Shown: positions 18,044-25,895 of the stretch, one piece after another | How positions within the stretch are numbered: the first letter of the stretch is position 1 | Layout: the number at the start of each line of letters is the position of its first letter | Assembly (NCBI GenBank): GCA_036488085.1 | Contig: DASXHZ010000021.1 | Coordinates: 1-47,080, forward strand | Direction: 5' to 3' | Length of the DNA stretch: 47,080 nucleotides | Source of the DNA: DASXHZ01 sp036488085 | GTDB lineage: Bacteria > Acidobacteriota > Thermoanaerobaculia > Gp7-AA8 | Notes under the pieces: model-generated | What the model was told of the DNA's origin: nothing | The model's database searches: none | Seen by the model: only the letters and a program-made list of their open reading frames with translations | Translations under genes and position numbers: made by a program

Positions 18044-19038
18044 TAAAAGCCCTTCGGAACGCTCACTTTTCCGCTGCGGATGTCCTGCTGGACGCGCTCG
18101 ACCTCGGCGACGGTGTCGGGCTTGAGCGCCGGCTTCAGCTTGTCGTTCCAGACCAGCGAGACGATCCCTTCGTTCTGGCCGAGGTTGTAGACGTGGGGGG
18201 TGAACTTGTGATCGTGGACGAGGCGCGCTATGTAGACGAACGCGGCCGGGACGTCGAGGACGGCCGAGGCGACGATCACGTCCGGCGCCATGTCGTTCTG
18301 GTTCTTGTTCGAGCCGAAGCAGCGGACCTTTCGCTCCTGGCATGCCTGGAAAACGCCGCGGCCAGCCTCGTTCGCCTGGTGAAAGATGAAATCGCAGCCG
18401 GCGTTGATCAGCGACAGCGTGGCAACCTTCGCGGCGCCGACGTCGTCGAAATTGCCGGTGTAGATCTCCTTCACCTCGAAGTTCGGGTTGACCGACTTCG
18501 CCCCTGCCTTGAATGCGATGAACGTCGAGTCGATCGATGGCAGCTTGATGCCGCCGACGAGACCCGCTTTGCCCGTTTTCGACTCACGAGCTGCGATGAT
18601 GCCGAGGAGGTAGGTCGCCTGCTCGAGCTCGAAGCGCATCGAAGAGACGTTCGGAGCGACCGCGCTGCCCGAGGTCGTGATGAAGACCGTGTGCGGGTAC
18701 TGCTTACCGGCTTTCAGAGCGGCGTCCTGAAACTCGAAGCCATGGCCGAAGGCGAGATCGAAGCCTTTCGCACCGTAGGACTTGAAACCGTCGTCGAACT
18801 CGGCCGGAGTCTTGGTTTCCTGGTGAGAGATCTCGGCACCGAGCTCCTTCTGGATCCGTTGGAGCCCCTCGTAGGCGATGGCGTTCCAGCCGTTGTCGTT
18901 GATCGAGCCGGGGGTGAGCAGGCCGACGCGGAAGGTTTTCTTCGGCGCGGCGGGGCTACTCGTTGTCGCGGGCGTTTCCGTCCGGCTACAGGAGAAAAAG
19001 GATGCCGCGAACGCGGCGAGAAGTAGAGTGCGCTTCAT
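18043..19038 (-). CDS. BMP family ABC transporter substrate-binding lipoprotein
   Basis: This 331-residue lipoprotein begins MKRTLLLAAFAASFFSCSR, a lipoprotein signal with the lipidated Cys in FFSC. The mature part reads VGLLTPGSINDNGWNAIAYE, characteristic of the Bmp/PnrA/Med family of nucleoside-binding proteins. Later segments such as FGHGFEFQDAALKAG and FHQANEAGRGVFQACQE also fit. It captures the ligand outside the inner membrane and delivers it to the two permeases. The start at ATG 19038 was chosen over an upstream ATG at 19068 because the signal peptide begins there. The upstream interval to 19090 holds an inverted repeat (19050-19067) that may be an operator. Confidence 0.9.
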   Translation of the reverse strand: MKRTLLLAAFAASFFSCSRTETPATTSSPAAPKKTFRVGLLTPGSINDNGWNAIAYEGLQRIQKELGAEISHQETKTPAEFDDGFKSYGAKGFDLAFGHGFEFQDAALKAGKQYPHTVFITTSGSAVAPNVSSMRFELEQATYLLGIIAARESKTGKAGLVGGIKLPSIDSTFIAFKAGAKSVNPNFEVKEIYTGNFDDVGAAKVATLSLINAGCDFIFHQANEAGRGVFQACQERKVRCFGSNKNQNDMAPDVIVASAVLDVPAAFVYIARLVHDHKFTPHVYNLGQNEGIVSLVWNDKLKPALKPDTVAEVERVQQDIRSGKVSVPKGF

Positions 19039-19049
19039 AGTGGCGGGAT

Positions 19050-19067
19050 TGTATCGGCTGTGATACA
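19050..19067. promoter_or_regulatory. Operator-like inverted repeat TGTATC-N6-GATACA
   Basis: A perfect 6-bp inverted repeat, TGTATC and GATACA with 6 nt between, lies in the 52-bp gap between the divergent BMP lipoprotein gene and the small acidic protein gene. On the minus strand a TACAAT hexamer lies in the same place and could be a -10 element, although the -35 region is poor. The position suits a repressor site controlling the importer, but no regulator gene is present nearby. Confidence 0.35.
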
Positions 19068-19090
19068 CCGAACCCCACGAGGAGGAAGCT

Positions 19091-19285
19091 ATGGCCGATC
19101 AGGAAAACGACGGGAACGGGGAAGAGTTCGACGAGCAGTTCGAGCAGATGCTGATCGAGAACGGCGTCCTCGTACACGCGCTGGCGGGCCTGCTGGTGCG
19201 GAAAGGAATCCTCAAACAGGAAGAGATCGATGCCGAGATGGACAAGCTCTTCGACGAGATGGAAAGCTTCGACGAGCAGGCATGA
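19091..19285 (+). CDS. Small acidic hypothetical protein
   Basis: This 64-residue protein starts MADQENDGNGEEFDEQFEQM and is strongly acidic. Its centre (LAGLLVRKGILKQEEIDAEM) resembles the helix-Gly-Ile-Leu-x-x-Glu-Glu pattern seen in SHOCT-like short domains. A very good ribosome binding site (GAGGAGG, 19078-19084) precedes the ATG, which strongly supports expression. There are no cysteines, no signal peptide and no membrane segment, so it is probably a cytosolic, mostly helical protein. It is divergent from the BMP importer and followed by a palindromic repeat. I do not recognise a specific function. Confidence 0.75.
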   Translation: MADQENDGNGEEFDEQFEQMLIENGVLVHALAGLLVRKGILKQEEIDAEMDKLFDEMESFDEQA

Positions 19286-19297
19286 TGAAACCCGGGA

Positions 19298-19345
19298 TTC
19301 GTCACTCGTGACCCGGGTCACGGATAACGAATAACGAGTCACGAA
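19298..19345. repeat. Palindromic element with GTGACCCGGGTCAC core
   Basis: A perfect 14-nt palindrome (19308-19321) is embedded in a larger imperfect inverted repeat in which TTCGTCACTCGT pairs with ACGAGTCACGAA. It includes ATAACGAATAACGA, shared with the element at 9811-9833. It could serve as a bidirectional hairpin after the small acidic gene. No poly-T tract follows. Confidence 0.55.
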
Positions 19346-19391
19346 CCGTCCGGAATGCCACTCTGAAACAACCCTGTTTGGAACGAGCGAA

Positions 19392-20987
19392 ATGACGATG
19401 AAGGTACTGACGAGAATCTCTCTGGCGATCGCGATCGCCGCGATGGCGACGGGCGCTTTTGCGCAGTTGTCGAAGGATTACAGCGACTTCGGGAATGGTC
19501 CGGCGCAGTGGATCATGACCAACGAAGAGAAGGCCCAGTGGAAAGGGATCACGACGGACGCCGACGCGAAGGCATTCGTCGACCTCTTCTGGGCGCGCCG
19601 CGACCCGACGCCAGGCACGCCGCGCAACGAGTTCAAGGAGAGCTTCGAGCAGCGCGTGCAGTATGCCGATGACCATTTCGCGGCCGGCCGCACCCGCGGT
19701 GCCATGACCGACCCCGGTCGCGTTCTGATCATCCTCGGGCCGCCGACGCGCATGTCGAGCACGCAGCGCAGCGAAGCTCCCGAGAAATACGACAGCCCCG
19801 CGGCCAGGGGCAGCGTACCGGGCACGCTCGAGGGCCGCGCGAATGCCGAAGATGCCGTGAGCGGCAACGCGGCTCGCATGGTCATGATTTACGAGCGTTC
19901 GAAGCAGAAGCAGCAGGGGAACCTTTTCCCCGCGGGGACGCCCGACTTCGAGGCGGGCTTCATCGACCAGTACGGCAACAAGAGCTGGAAGCTGCAGCCC
20001 GGCACGTATGACGTCTTTGGCCTGATGAACAGGGTCGTGGCGATGTACGTCGTCAACCCGACCCTCACGCAGGTTCCCCCAGTCGTCACCGCCGAAACCA
20101 CGACGACCAAGAAGACGACGACCACCGTCACGACGACCACGCCGCCCGCTCCTGTCGCGGGCATCAAGACCGCCGCACTGACGGAAGCCATCTCGGCGCA
20201 GAAGGGGGGCACGTCGTCGATCAACCATGGAACGAGCGCCTCCTCCGCGCAGTTCCTCTCGCCGTCGGGCGACTTCTACGTCCCGGTCGGTATCATGGTC
20301 CCGAAGTCCTCGAGCCCCGCGGCCGACTCGGTCGACACGATCTTCGGCCAGGTCGAAGACGCGAACGGCACGGTCGTCACATCGTTCGAAGAGCCGGTGA
20401 AGCCGACGATGTCGAACGGCGCCCTCTTCGCCGACCGCTCCGTGACGCTGCCGACCGGCAAGTACACGGCGATCGTCGGCGTCGCGAAGGCGGGAACACC
20501 GGTGGCGATTGCGACCGAGTCACTCGAGGTCAGCGAATTGCCGAAGGACACCGAGGGCATCTCGCAGATGTCGCTCACGAACAACCTGGCGGAGATTCCG
20601 GAGGCCGCGCCCGAGAAGGCCGGCTTCGCGTTCGGGAAGATGAAGGTCATCCCGACCTCGACCTTCGCCAAGGCGGACGAGCTGATTTTCTTCATCGAAG
20701 TCCGGAACCCCGGCATCGACCCGGCGACGAACGGCCCGAAGATCCAGACCAAGCTGGAGCTTTCGGGCGGCAAGCTCGGGAAGCCGATTCCGCGGCAGCT
20801 CATGGACGCTCAGCTCGCGCCGCTCTCCGGTAAGCCGGGGGCCGGGCAGTACGCCATCATCGACTCGATTCCGCTGGGGCAGATCCCGAGCCTCGCCCCG
20901 GGCGATTACACTCTCAAAGTCAAAGTCGTCGATACCGTCAGCAAACAGAGTTACGAGACGCAGCAGAGCTTCAAGATCGTTGGATAA
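19392..20987 (+). CDS. GWxTD domain-containing exported protein
   Basis: This 531-residue protein has a signal peptide (MTMKVLTRISLAIAIAAMATGAFAQ). The following region, with FWARRDPTPGTPRNEFKESF and GAMTDPGRVLIILGPPTRM, matches the GWxTD domain common in Acidobacteriota and Bacteroidota. A Thr-rich spacer (TTTKKTTTTVTTTTPPAP) separates it from a C-terminal half of beta-rich, Fn3-like character. GWxTD proteins are exported and of unclear function. The start at ATG 19392 has an in-frame ATG two codons later that is equally usable. Only 4 nt separate it from ribBA, so the two are likely co-transcribed although functionally unrelated. Confidence 0.85.
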   Translation: MTMKVLTRISLAIAIAAMATGAFAQLSKDYSDFGNGPAQWIMTNEEKAQWKGITTDADAKAFVDLFWARRDPTPGTPRNEFKESFEQRVQYADDHFAAGRTRGAMTDPGRVLIILGPPTRMSSTQRSEAPEKYDSPAARGSVPGTLEGRANAEDAVSGNAARMVMIYERSKQKQQGNLFPAGTPDFEAGFIDQYGNKSWKLQPGTYDVFGLMNRVVAMYVVNPTLTQVPPVVTAETTTTKKTTTTVTTTTPPAPVAGIKTAALTEAISAQKGGTSSINHGTSASSAQFLSPSGDFYVPVGIMVPKSSSPAADSVDTIFGQVEDANGTVVTSFEEPVKPTMSNGALFADRSVTLPTGKYTAIVGVAKAGTPVAIATESLEVSELPKDTEGISQMSLTNNLAEIPEAAPEKAGFAFGKMKVIPTSTFAKADELIFFIEVRNPGIDPATNGPKIQTKLELSGGKLGKPIPRQLMDAQLAPLSGKPGAGQYAIIDSIPLGQIPSLAPGDYTLKVKVVDTVSKQSYETQQSFKIVG

Positions 20988-20991
20988 AACC

Positions 20992-22194
20992 ATGCCCCTT
21001 GCCACCGTCGAAGAAGCCGCGGAGCTGTATCGCCGCGGCGAGGTCGTGATCATCGTCGATGACGAAGATCGCGAGAACGAAGGCGATCTCTGCATCGCGG
21101 CGGAGAAGATCACGCCGGACGCCGTCAATTTCATGGCGAGGTTCGGCCGCGGTTTGATCTGTCTGGCCCTGACCGAGGAGCGGTGCAAGGAGCTCGACCT
21201 CCCGTTGATGGTGGAGAACAACACCTCGCCGTACGGGACGGCGTTCACGGTCTCCATCGAGGCGCGCGGACGCGTCACCACCGGCATCTCGGCGCGCGAC
21301 CGCTCCGAGACCGTGCGTGCGGCGATCGACCCGAAGACCAAGCCGGCGGACCTCTCGCGTCCCGGCCACGTTTTCCCGCTCCGCGCCAAGAAGGGCGGCG
21401 TGTTGAAGCGCGCCGGCCAGACGGAGGCGTCCGTCGACCTCGCACAGATCGCGGGCATGACGCCCGCCGCCGTCATCTGCGAGATCATGAATGAGGACGG
21501 CACGATGGCGCGGCTCGGCGATCTCCGCGCGTTCGCCATCCAGCACGGCCTCAAGATCATCAGCGTCGCCGACATCATCAAGTACCGGATGCAGAACGAG
21601 CGGCACGTGCACTGCGTCGCGTCGCCGTTGCTTCCGACCGAGTACGGCGAGTTCCGTGCGCATGCGTACCGCAGCGACATCACCGGCGAGGAGCATGTCG
21701 CGCTGGTGATGGGCGAGATTCACGCGGACGACGAGGTGCTCGTCCGGGTGCATTCGTCCTGTCTGACCGGCGACGTCTTTCACTCCTCCCGCTGCGACTG
21801 CGGCGACCAGCTCGATCGCGCGTTCGAGCGGGTGGCGAAGGAAGGGAAGGGCGTCGTCCTCTATCTGCTGCAGGAAGGGCGCGGCATCGGCCTCGTGAAC
21901 AAGCTCAAGGCGTACGAGCTGCAGGACGCCGGCGCCGACACGATCGAGGCGAACGCCAAGCTCGGCTTCGCCCCCGACATCCGCGAGTACGGTACCGGCT
22001 CGCAGATCCTCCGCGACCTCGGCGTCCGCAAGATCCGCCTCATGACCAACAACCCGGCGAAGTTCGTCGCGATCGAAGGCTTCGGCCTCGAGATCGTCGA
22101 GCGCGTCCCGCTCGAGATCGCGCCGTCGCTGACGACGCGCAAGTACCTCGAAGCAAAGAAGAAAAAACTCGGCCACATCCTGGAGCTGGTGTAG
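20992..22194 (+). CDS. ribBA: Bifunctional 3,4-dihydroxy-2-butanone-4-phosphate synthase / GTP cyclohydrolase II
   Basis: This 400-residue enzyme performs the two entry reactions of riboflavin synthesis. The RibB half (residues 1-200) has the metal and substrate motif DDEDRENEGDL and the segment RFGRGLICLALTEERC. The RibA half (about 205-400) has the zinc cysteines in SSCLTGDVFHSSRCDCGD, the GTP-binding segment LLQEGRGIGLVNKLKAYELQ, and the C-terminal RLMTNNPAKFVAIEGFGLEI. Its length is normal. The start is ATG 20992; a TTG at 20980 would overlap the preceding stop and is not needed. There is no room for an FMN riboswitch directly upstream, so transcription probably comes from the GWxTD gene promoter. 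A tryptophan dioxygenase homologue follows with no gap. Confidence 0.96.
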   Translation: MPLATVEEAAELYRRGEVVIIVDDEDRENEGDLCIAAEKITPDAVNFMARFGRGLICLALTEERCKELDLPLMVENNTSPYGTAFTVSIEARGRVTTGISARDRSETVRAAIDPKTKPADLSRPGHVFPLRAKKGGVLKRAGQTEASVDLAQIAGMTPAAVICEIMNEDGTMARLGDLRAFAIQHGLKIISVADIIKYRMQNERHVHCVASPLLPTEYGEFRAHAYRSDITGEEHVALVMGEIHADDEVLVRVHSSCLTGDVFHSSRCDCGDQLDRAFERVAKEGKGVVLYLLQEGRGIGLVNKLKAYELQDAGADTIEANAKLGFAPDIREYGTGSQILRDLGVRKIRLMTNNPAKFVAIEGFGLEIVERVPLEIAPSLTTRKYLEAKKKKLGHILELV

Positions 22195-22896
22195 TTGCCA
22201 CACATCGGACCGATCCTCGAGGGTCGCGGCGAGAGCGATTACGAGCGCTACGTTCGCGTTCCCGAGCTCCTGGAGTTGCAGAAGGAGATCGGGAAGCTCT
22301 CGCACCCCGAGGAACGGCTCTTCCAGGTGATGCATCAGGCGGCCGAGCTGTGGCTGCACCACATCGACTACGAGATCGATCGGGTGGCCGAGCTGATCGG
22401 CGAAGACAAAGTCGATGACGCTTCGGGGCTGCTGCACCGCTGTCGGCTCATCATCGACCTGCTACGGGAACAGATCATCATCCTCGAGACGATGGCGCCG
22501 GCCGACTACCACGTCATCCGGACGACGTCGCTCGGGAGGGGGAGCGGGCAGGAGTCGCCCGGCTTCGCCAAGCTTCTCGATTCGGGGAAGCGGATCTGGC
22601 CGTCGTTCGAGGCGCTGATGGAGCGCCGTGCGATGACGGTCGTCCAGGTCGAGCGTGCGCCGCACGAGCAGGCAGAACTATTTCGCCTGGTTCAGGCGAT
22701 GCTCGACTACGATGAGGCCTTCTTGAAGTGGCGTTACACGCACATGCGGCTGGCATTCCGCGTCATCGGTTCGAAGGTTCTCTCCCTCAAAGGTATCCCG
22801 GCCGCGCAGCTCGAGAATGGGACGCGCGAGCCGTTCTTTCCCAAGTTGTGGGAGGCGATCAGCGAGCTGACGGCGGAGTTCAAGCCAAGTTACTAA
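22195..22896 (+). CDS. Tryptophan 2,3-dioxygenase family protein
   Basis: This 233-residue protein matches heme-dependent tryptophan 2,3-dioxygenases, which open the indole ring to N-formylkynurenine. YERYVRVPELLELQKE corresponds to the conserved N-terminal signature. VMHQAAELWLHHIDYEI holds the distal-side His47. ILETMAPADYHVIR and WRYTHMRLAFRVIGSK (probable heme ligand His183) follow. It is shorter than the roughly 280-residue bacterial enzymes. The canonical GTGGSSG loop after the heme His is missing, so substrate or activity may differ. The start must be the TTG at 22195, directly after the ribBA stop, because the next ATG falls inside the conserved region; GGAG lies at a fitting distance upstream. 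No other kynurenine-pathway gene is in the window. Confidence 0.82.
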   Translation: MPHIGPILEGRGESDYERYVRVPELLELQKEIGKLSHPEERLFQVMHQAAELWLHHIDYEIDRVAELIGEDKVDDASGLLHRCRLIIDLLREQIIILETMAPADYHVIRTTSLGRGSGQESPGFAKLLDSGKRIWPSFEALMERRAMTVVQVERAPHEQAELFRLVQAMLDYDEAFLKWRYTHMRLAFRVIGSKVLSLKGIPAAQLENGTREPFFPKLWEAISELTAEFKPSY

Positions 22897-23018
22897 CGGT
22901 CGGTTTTCTTTCAACGGTATCGGGTGTCAAAACGTCGGGAGACAAGTGTCGAAACCGCGTGAGTTTCGCGCACCTAAAAGCGAACTAAAACTTTCGGTGT
23001 CAGATGATAAAAAGTCGG

Positions 23019-23047
23019 TTGACCGTGCGAATCGCGATCTGTATATT
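23019..23047 (+). promoter_or_regulatory. Sigma70-type promoter for the TPR-TonB-ExbBD operon
   Basis: TTGACC (23019-23024) and TATATT (23042-23047) are separated by exactly 17 bp. Each hexamer matches the consensus at five of six positions. It lies about 90 nt before the lipoprotein start, in a non-coding gap after the dioxygenase gene, and faces the operon. The rest of the gap (22897-23018) shows nothing else I can name. Confidence 0.7.
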
Positions 23048-23137
23048 CACCGGCCATTGCCTGACTCGGGCCGCCAACAGCCTGCGGGCGAAACCCTGCA
23101 ATCACTGCGATCACTACTCAGGGAGTTCGAACCTAGC

Positions 23138-23962
23138 ATGAAAAAGAAGCTGTGCCTTTTCGCGGCACTCGTTCTTTCCCTTTCGTCTGTGGGGTGTGTC
23201 GAGAAGATCAAGGCACGCGTTCACATCAAGACCGCGAATCAGGCGTACGAAAAGGAAGACTACAAGACTGCTCTGAACGAGTATCAGACGGCCCACAACA
23301 TCGACCCGGAGTTCCCCGATCTCTCCCGGATGATCGGCTACTCCGAGATCGGCCTCTACGTCCCGGACGACAAGTCGGCGGCGAACGAGAAGCATGCCGA
23401 CAACGCCATCGCCTGGCTGACGCAGTACCTGAAGGTACGGCCCGACGACCGGATCGCCCGCGACGCGCTGATCAACATGTACCTCAACGCGAACCGCACC
23501 TCGCAGGCGATCGACTACTTCCGGAACTACCTGCAGGGGCATCCGGCCGATCTCGAGGCCGTCCGGTCGATCGCGACGCTCTACTCGAAGCAGGGCAACT
23601 TCAACGAGTCTCTCAACTGGTACGAGAAGATCACCCTTCTCGACTCCAAGAACCCCGAAGCCTTCTACGTTTACGGCGTCGTCTGTTACGAGAAGGTCGC
23701 GAAGAATCCGCCGGCCGACCAAGCCGAAAAGATGGCGATCATCGAGAAGGGGAAGGCCGCGCTCGCAAAGGCCATCTCGATGAAACCCGACTACTTCGAG
23801 GCCATCGTCTACCAGAACCTCCTGCTCCGTCAGCAGGCGCTGGTCGAGACCGATCCTGCCAAGCAGCAGGAGTTGATCAAGCAGGCCGACGATCTGAAGA
23901 ACAAGGCAGTCGAAATCGTCCGGAAGCGCAAGGCGGCATCCGCGGCCGGGACGAAGAGCTGA
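23138..23962 (+). CDS. TPR-repeat lipoprotein
   Basis: This 274-residue lipoprotein begins MKKKLCLFAALVLSLSSVGC, with the lipobox at VGC. The mature region contains tetratricopeptide-type repeats, for example ANQAYEKEDYKTALNEYQTA, then segments around YLKVRPDDRIARDALINMYL and LYSKQGNFNESLNWYEKITL. TPR proteins act as scaffolds for protein complexes. As first gene of the Ton-type cluster, it may link the TonB complex to the envelope. The start at ATG 23138 was chosen because the signal peptide begins there; an upstream extension would carry about 60 unstructured residues ahead of it and overlap the promoter. It is 15 nt from the tonB-like gene. Confidence 0.87.
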   Translation: MKKKLCLFAALVLSLSSVGCVEKIKARVHIKTANQAYEKEDYKTALNEYQTAHNIDPEFPDLSRMIGYSEIGLYVPDDKSAANEKHADNAIAWLTQYLKVRPDDRIARDALINMYLNANRTSQAIDYFRNYLQGHPADLEAVRSIATLYSKQGNFNESLNWYEKITLLDSKNPEAFYVYGVVCYEKVAKNPPADQAEKMAIIEKGKAALAKAISMKPDYFEAIVYQNLLLRQQALVETDPAKQQELIKQADDLKNKAVEIVRKRKAASAAGTKS

Positions 23963-23977
23963 GCTCGAGGCTGAACA

Positions 23978-24721
23978 ATGTTTGAAACGACAGTCGTCGA
24001 ATCGAAAAAGAGAAAAGTCGGCATCCAGCGCTTCATGACGCTGCCGGTGTCGATCGCGTTGCACGCGATCGTCGTCGGTGGGGTGTTGTTCGGCGCCGTC
24101 TGGAACGTTTCGTTCCCGGCGAATTCGCCGGCCCAGGTCGCCCAGTACTCGGTGGCCGCCGCCCCCCCTCCTCCGCCCCCTCCGCCACCGCCGCCCCCCA
24201 AAGCGGCGACTCCGACGCAGGTGGTCAAGCCGGTCGAGGTCCCCAGGAACGTCCAGGAAATGGCCCCGACCACCGTGCCTGAGAAGGTGCAGCCGGTGGC
24301 GACGGCCGCGACGAACGCCGGCGTTGAAGGCGGCGTCGAGGGCGGTGTCGAAGGTGGCGTCGTCGGCGGTGTCGTCGGCGGTGTCGTCGGCGGCGTCGTC
24401 GCCGAGCCGACGCCTCCTCCCGCTCCGACCGCTCCGTTACGCGTCGGCGGCGACGTCAAGGCGCCCATCAAGATCAACAGCGTCGACCCCGTCTATCCGG
24501 AAGTGGCCCGCAAGGCCCGCATCTCCGGCATCGTCATCGTCGAGTGCACGATCGACAAGGGCGGCAACGTCACCGACGTGCACGTTCTCAAACCGCTGCC
24601 GTTCGGCCTCGATCAGGCCGCCGTGGAAGCGGTTCGCAAGTGGAAGTTCAAACCTGGGACGCTCAACGGTCAGCCTGTTGACGTTCTGTACAACCTGACC
24701 GTCACATTCAAACTGAACTAA
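23978..24721 (+). CDS. TonB family protein
   Basis: This 247-residue protein has the classic TonB layout. A single transmembrane anchor lies near residues 22-42 (LPVSIALHAIVVGGVLFGAV). A periplasm-spanning Pro-rich segment with twelve consecutive prolines follows, then a GVEG/GVVG repeat, then a C-terminal TonB domain (about 165-247; DPVYPEVARKARISGIVIVE and VRKWKFKPGTLNGQPVDV). It transmits proton-motive force from ExbB/ExbD to outer-membrane partners. No TonB-dependent receptor is in the window. The ATG at 23978 has a GAGG element upstream. The Gly/Val repeat in place of the usual Pro-Lys/Glu spacer is uncommon. Confidence 0.92.
   Translation: MFETTVVESKKRKVGIQRFMTLPVSIALHAIVVGGVLFGAVWNVSFPANSPAQVAQYSVAAAPPPPPPPPPPPPKAATPTQVVKPVEVPRNVQEMAPTTVPEKVQPVATAATNAGVEGGVEGGVEGGVVGGVVGGVVGGVVAEPTPPPAPTAPLRVGGDVKAPIKINSVDPVYPEVARKARISGIVIVECTIDKGGNVTDVHVLKPLPFGLDQAAVEAVRKWKFKPGTLNGQPVDVLYNLTVTFKLN
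24320..24400. repeat. In-gene 12-nt tandem repeat encoding Gly-Val-Glu/Val-Gly
   Basis: About seven copies of a 12-nt unit lie within the tonB-like gene and encode GVEG three times and then GVVG-type units. The third-codon-position changes between copies show that it is not a very recent expansion. Whole-unit gain or loss would keep the frame and change the length of the periplasmic spacer. Confidence 0.75.
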
Positions 24722-24770
24722 ATCAACACGACTCCGGCACGCGGCCGGATTCGATGGAGGGAACTTCACA

Positions 24771-25466
24771 ATGGATATGAGTCTCACAGCACTTTGGACT
24801 TCGATGGGAACGCCGGCCAAGGGCGTTGTCATCCTCCTGGCGATCATGTCGATCTACTCGATTTGGGTGATGATCGAGCGCTACATCATCTTCAACCGCG
24901 CCAAGAACCAGTCGCTCAAGCTCCTCGGCGCGCTGTCGAACGTCCTCACCAAGGGCGACTACCAGCAGGCGATCGACATCACCAAGAAGTACAAGGAGTC
25001 GCACCTCGCCAAGGTCATCTCGGCCGGGCTGCTCGAGTTCGAGGCAGCGCGCCGCGATCGGCGCAACGTCGATCCCGAGGTCCCGAACGAGGCGGCTCGC
25101 CAAGGCATGGACCGCACCGCGATGATCACCGTCGCCGAGCTCAAAGAGAACCTTGGCGTTCTCGCCACCATCGGCGCCACGGCACCGTTCGTCGGTCTCT
25201 TCGGAACGGTCCTCGGCATCATTGACGCCTTCGGGAAGATGGCGACTTCGGGCGGCGGTATCGCCTCCGTGTCGGCCGGTATCTCGGAAGCGCTCGTGAC
25301 GACGGCATTCGGTCTGTTCGTCGCCATCCCGGCGGTCTGGGCGTACAACTACTTCCAGAACCGCATTGATCGCTTCACCGTCGAAATGTCGAACTCCGGA
25401 TCGGAAATGGCGATCTACTTCCTGAAGGAGACCGGAGTGGGAAATGAAAAAGCGTCACTGGGGTAG
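24771..25466 (+). CDS. exbB: MotA/TolQ/ExbB proton channel family protein
   Basis: This 231-residue inner-membrane protein forms the proton channel with the two ExbD proteins downstream. The first transmembrane segment is near the N-terminus (GVVILLAIMSIYSIWVMIER). The conserved channel region ELKENLGVLATIGATAPFVG, then LFGTVLGIIDAF, and the last helix pair ALVTTAFGLFVAIPAVWAYN match the family. The ATG at 24771 follows a clear ribosome binding site (GGAGGG, about 9-14 nt upstream). Its end overlaps the first exbD by 23 nt. ExbB and TolQ cannot be separated by motif; the adjacent TonB-like gene favours ExbB. Confidence 0.92.
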   Translation: MDMSLTALWTSMGTPAKGVVILLAIMSIYSIWVMIERYIIFNRAKNQSLKLLGALSNVLTKGDYQQAIDITKKYKESHLAKVISAGLLEFEAARRDRRNVDPEVPNEAARQGMDRTAMITVAELKENLGVLATIGATAPFVGLFGTVLGIIDAFGKMATSGGGIASVSAGISEALVTTAFGLFVAIPAVWAYNYFQNRIDRFTVEMSNSGSEMAIYFLKETGVGNEKASLG

Positions 25467-25893
25467 CTCTCTCGGCAAGTTCGAGAAGCACGCGCTGAAT
25501 GCGGACATCAACGTCACTCCGCTGGTCGACGTCTGCCTCGTGCTGCTGATCATCTTCATGGTCGTCACTCCCATGCTGCAGAAGGGCGTGCCAATCAATC
25601 TCCCCATCACCGAAGAGCCGGAGCGCACTCCCGACACGGAGAAACAGCTCCAGATCTCGGTCAAGGGGGAGGGGATCGTCTACCTCGGACCGAACGCCGT
25701 TCGGAAAGAGCAGGTCGACTCCGAGCTGAAAGCAATTCATGACCGGACACCAGATCGGGAGATCGCAGTCAAGGGCGACCGCCAGGTGAAGTACGGCGCC
25801 GTGCTCGACGTTCTGAAGTCCTGCCGCGAGGTCGGCTTCAATAACGTCGGCCTGATCGCGCAGCCGAAGAAGTCTCCGGGAGGAGCCAGCTAA
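25444..25893 (+). CDS. exbD: ExbD/TolR family biopolymer transport protein (first copy)
   Basis: This 149-residue protein has one N-terminal transmembrane helix and a periplasmic domain. The signature DINVTPLVDVCLVLLIIFMV places the essential membrane Asp at position 29. The periplasmic part (residues about 60-140) has the beta-alpha pattern of ExbD. It starts inside exbB and ends 2 nt before the second copy. Heteromeric ExbD pairs are common in Acidobacteriota, Myxococcota and Bacteroidota clusters. Confidence 0.93.
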   Translation: MKKRHWGSSLGKFEKHALNADINVTPLVDVCLVLLIIFMVVTPMLQKGVPINLPITEEPERTPDTEKQLQISVKGEGIVYLGPNAVRKEQVDSELKAIHDRTPDREIAVKGDRQVKYGAVLDVLKSCREVGFNNVGLIAQPKKSPGGAS

Positions 25894-25895
25894 CC

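Noticed and set aside
20970..20992. Possible FMN riboswitch before ribBA
   Set aside because: Only 4 nt separate the genes; there is no space for the structure, and none was seen further upstream.
20971..22437. Long minus-strand open frame (488 codons) opposite ribBA and the dioxygenase gene
   Set aside because: It mirrors third-position GC of the real genes, has low-complexity Arg/Asp/Val composition and no recognisable motif.
24320..24400. Tandem repeat considered as a CRISPR-like array
   Set aside because: The unit is 12 nt, in frame, without spacers, and encodes GVEG/GVVG; it is a coding repeat.
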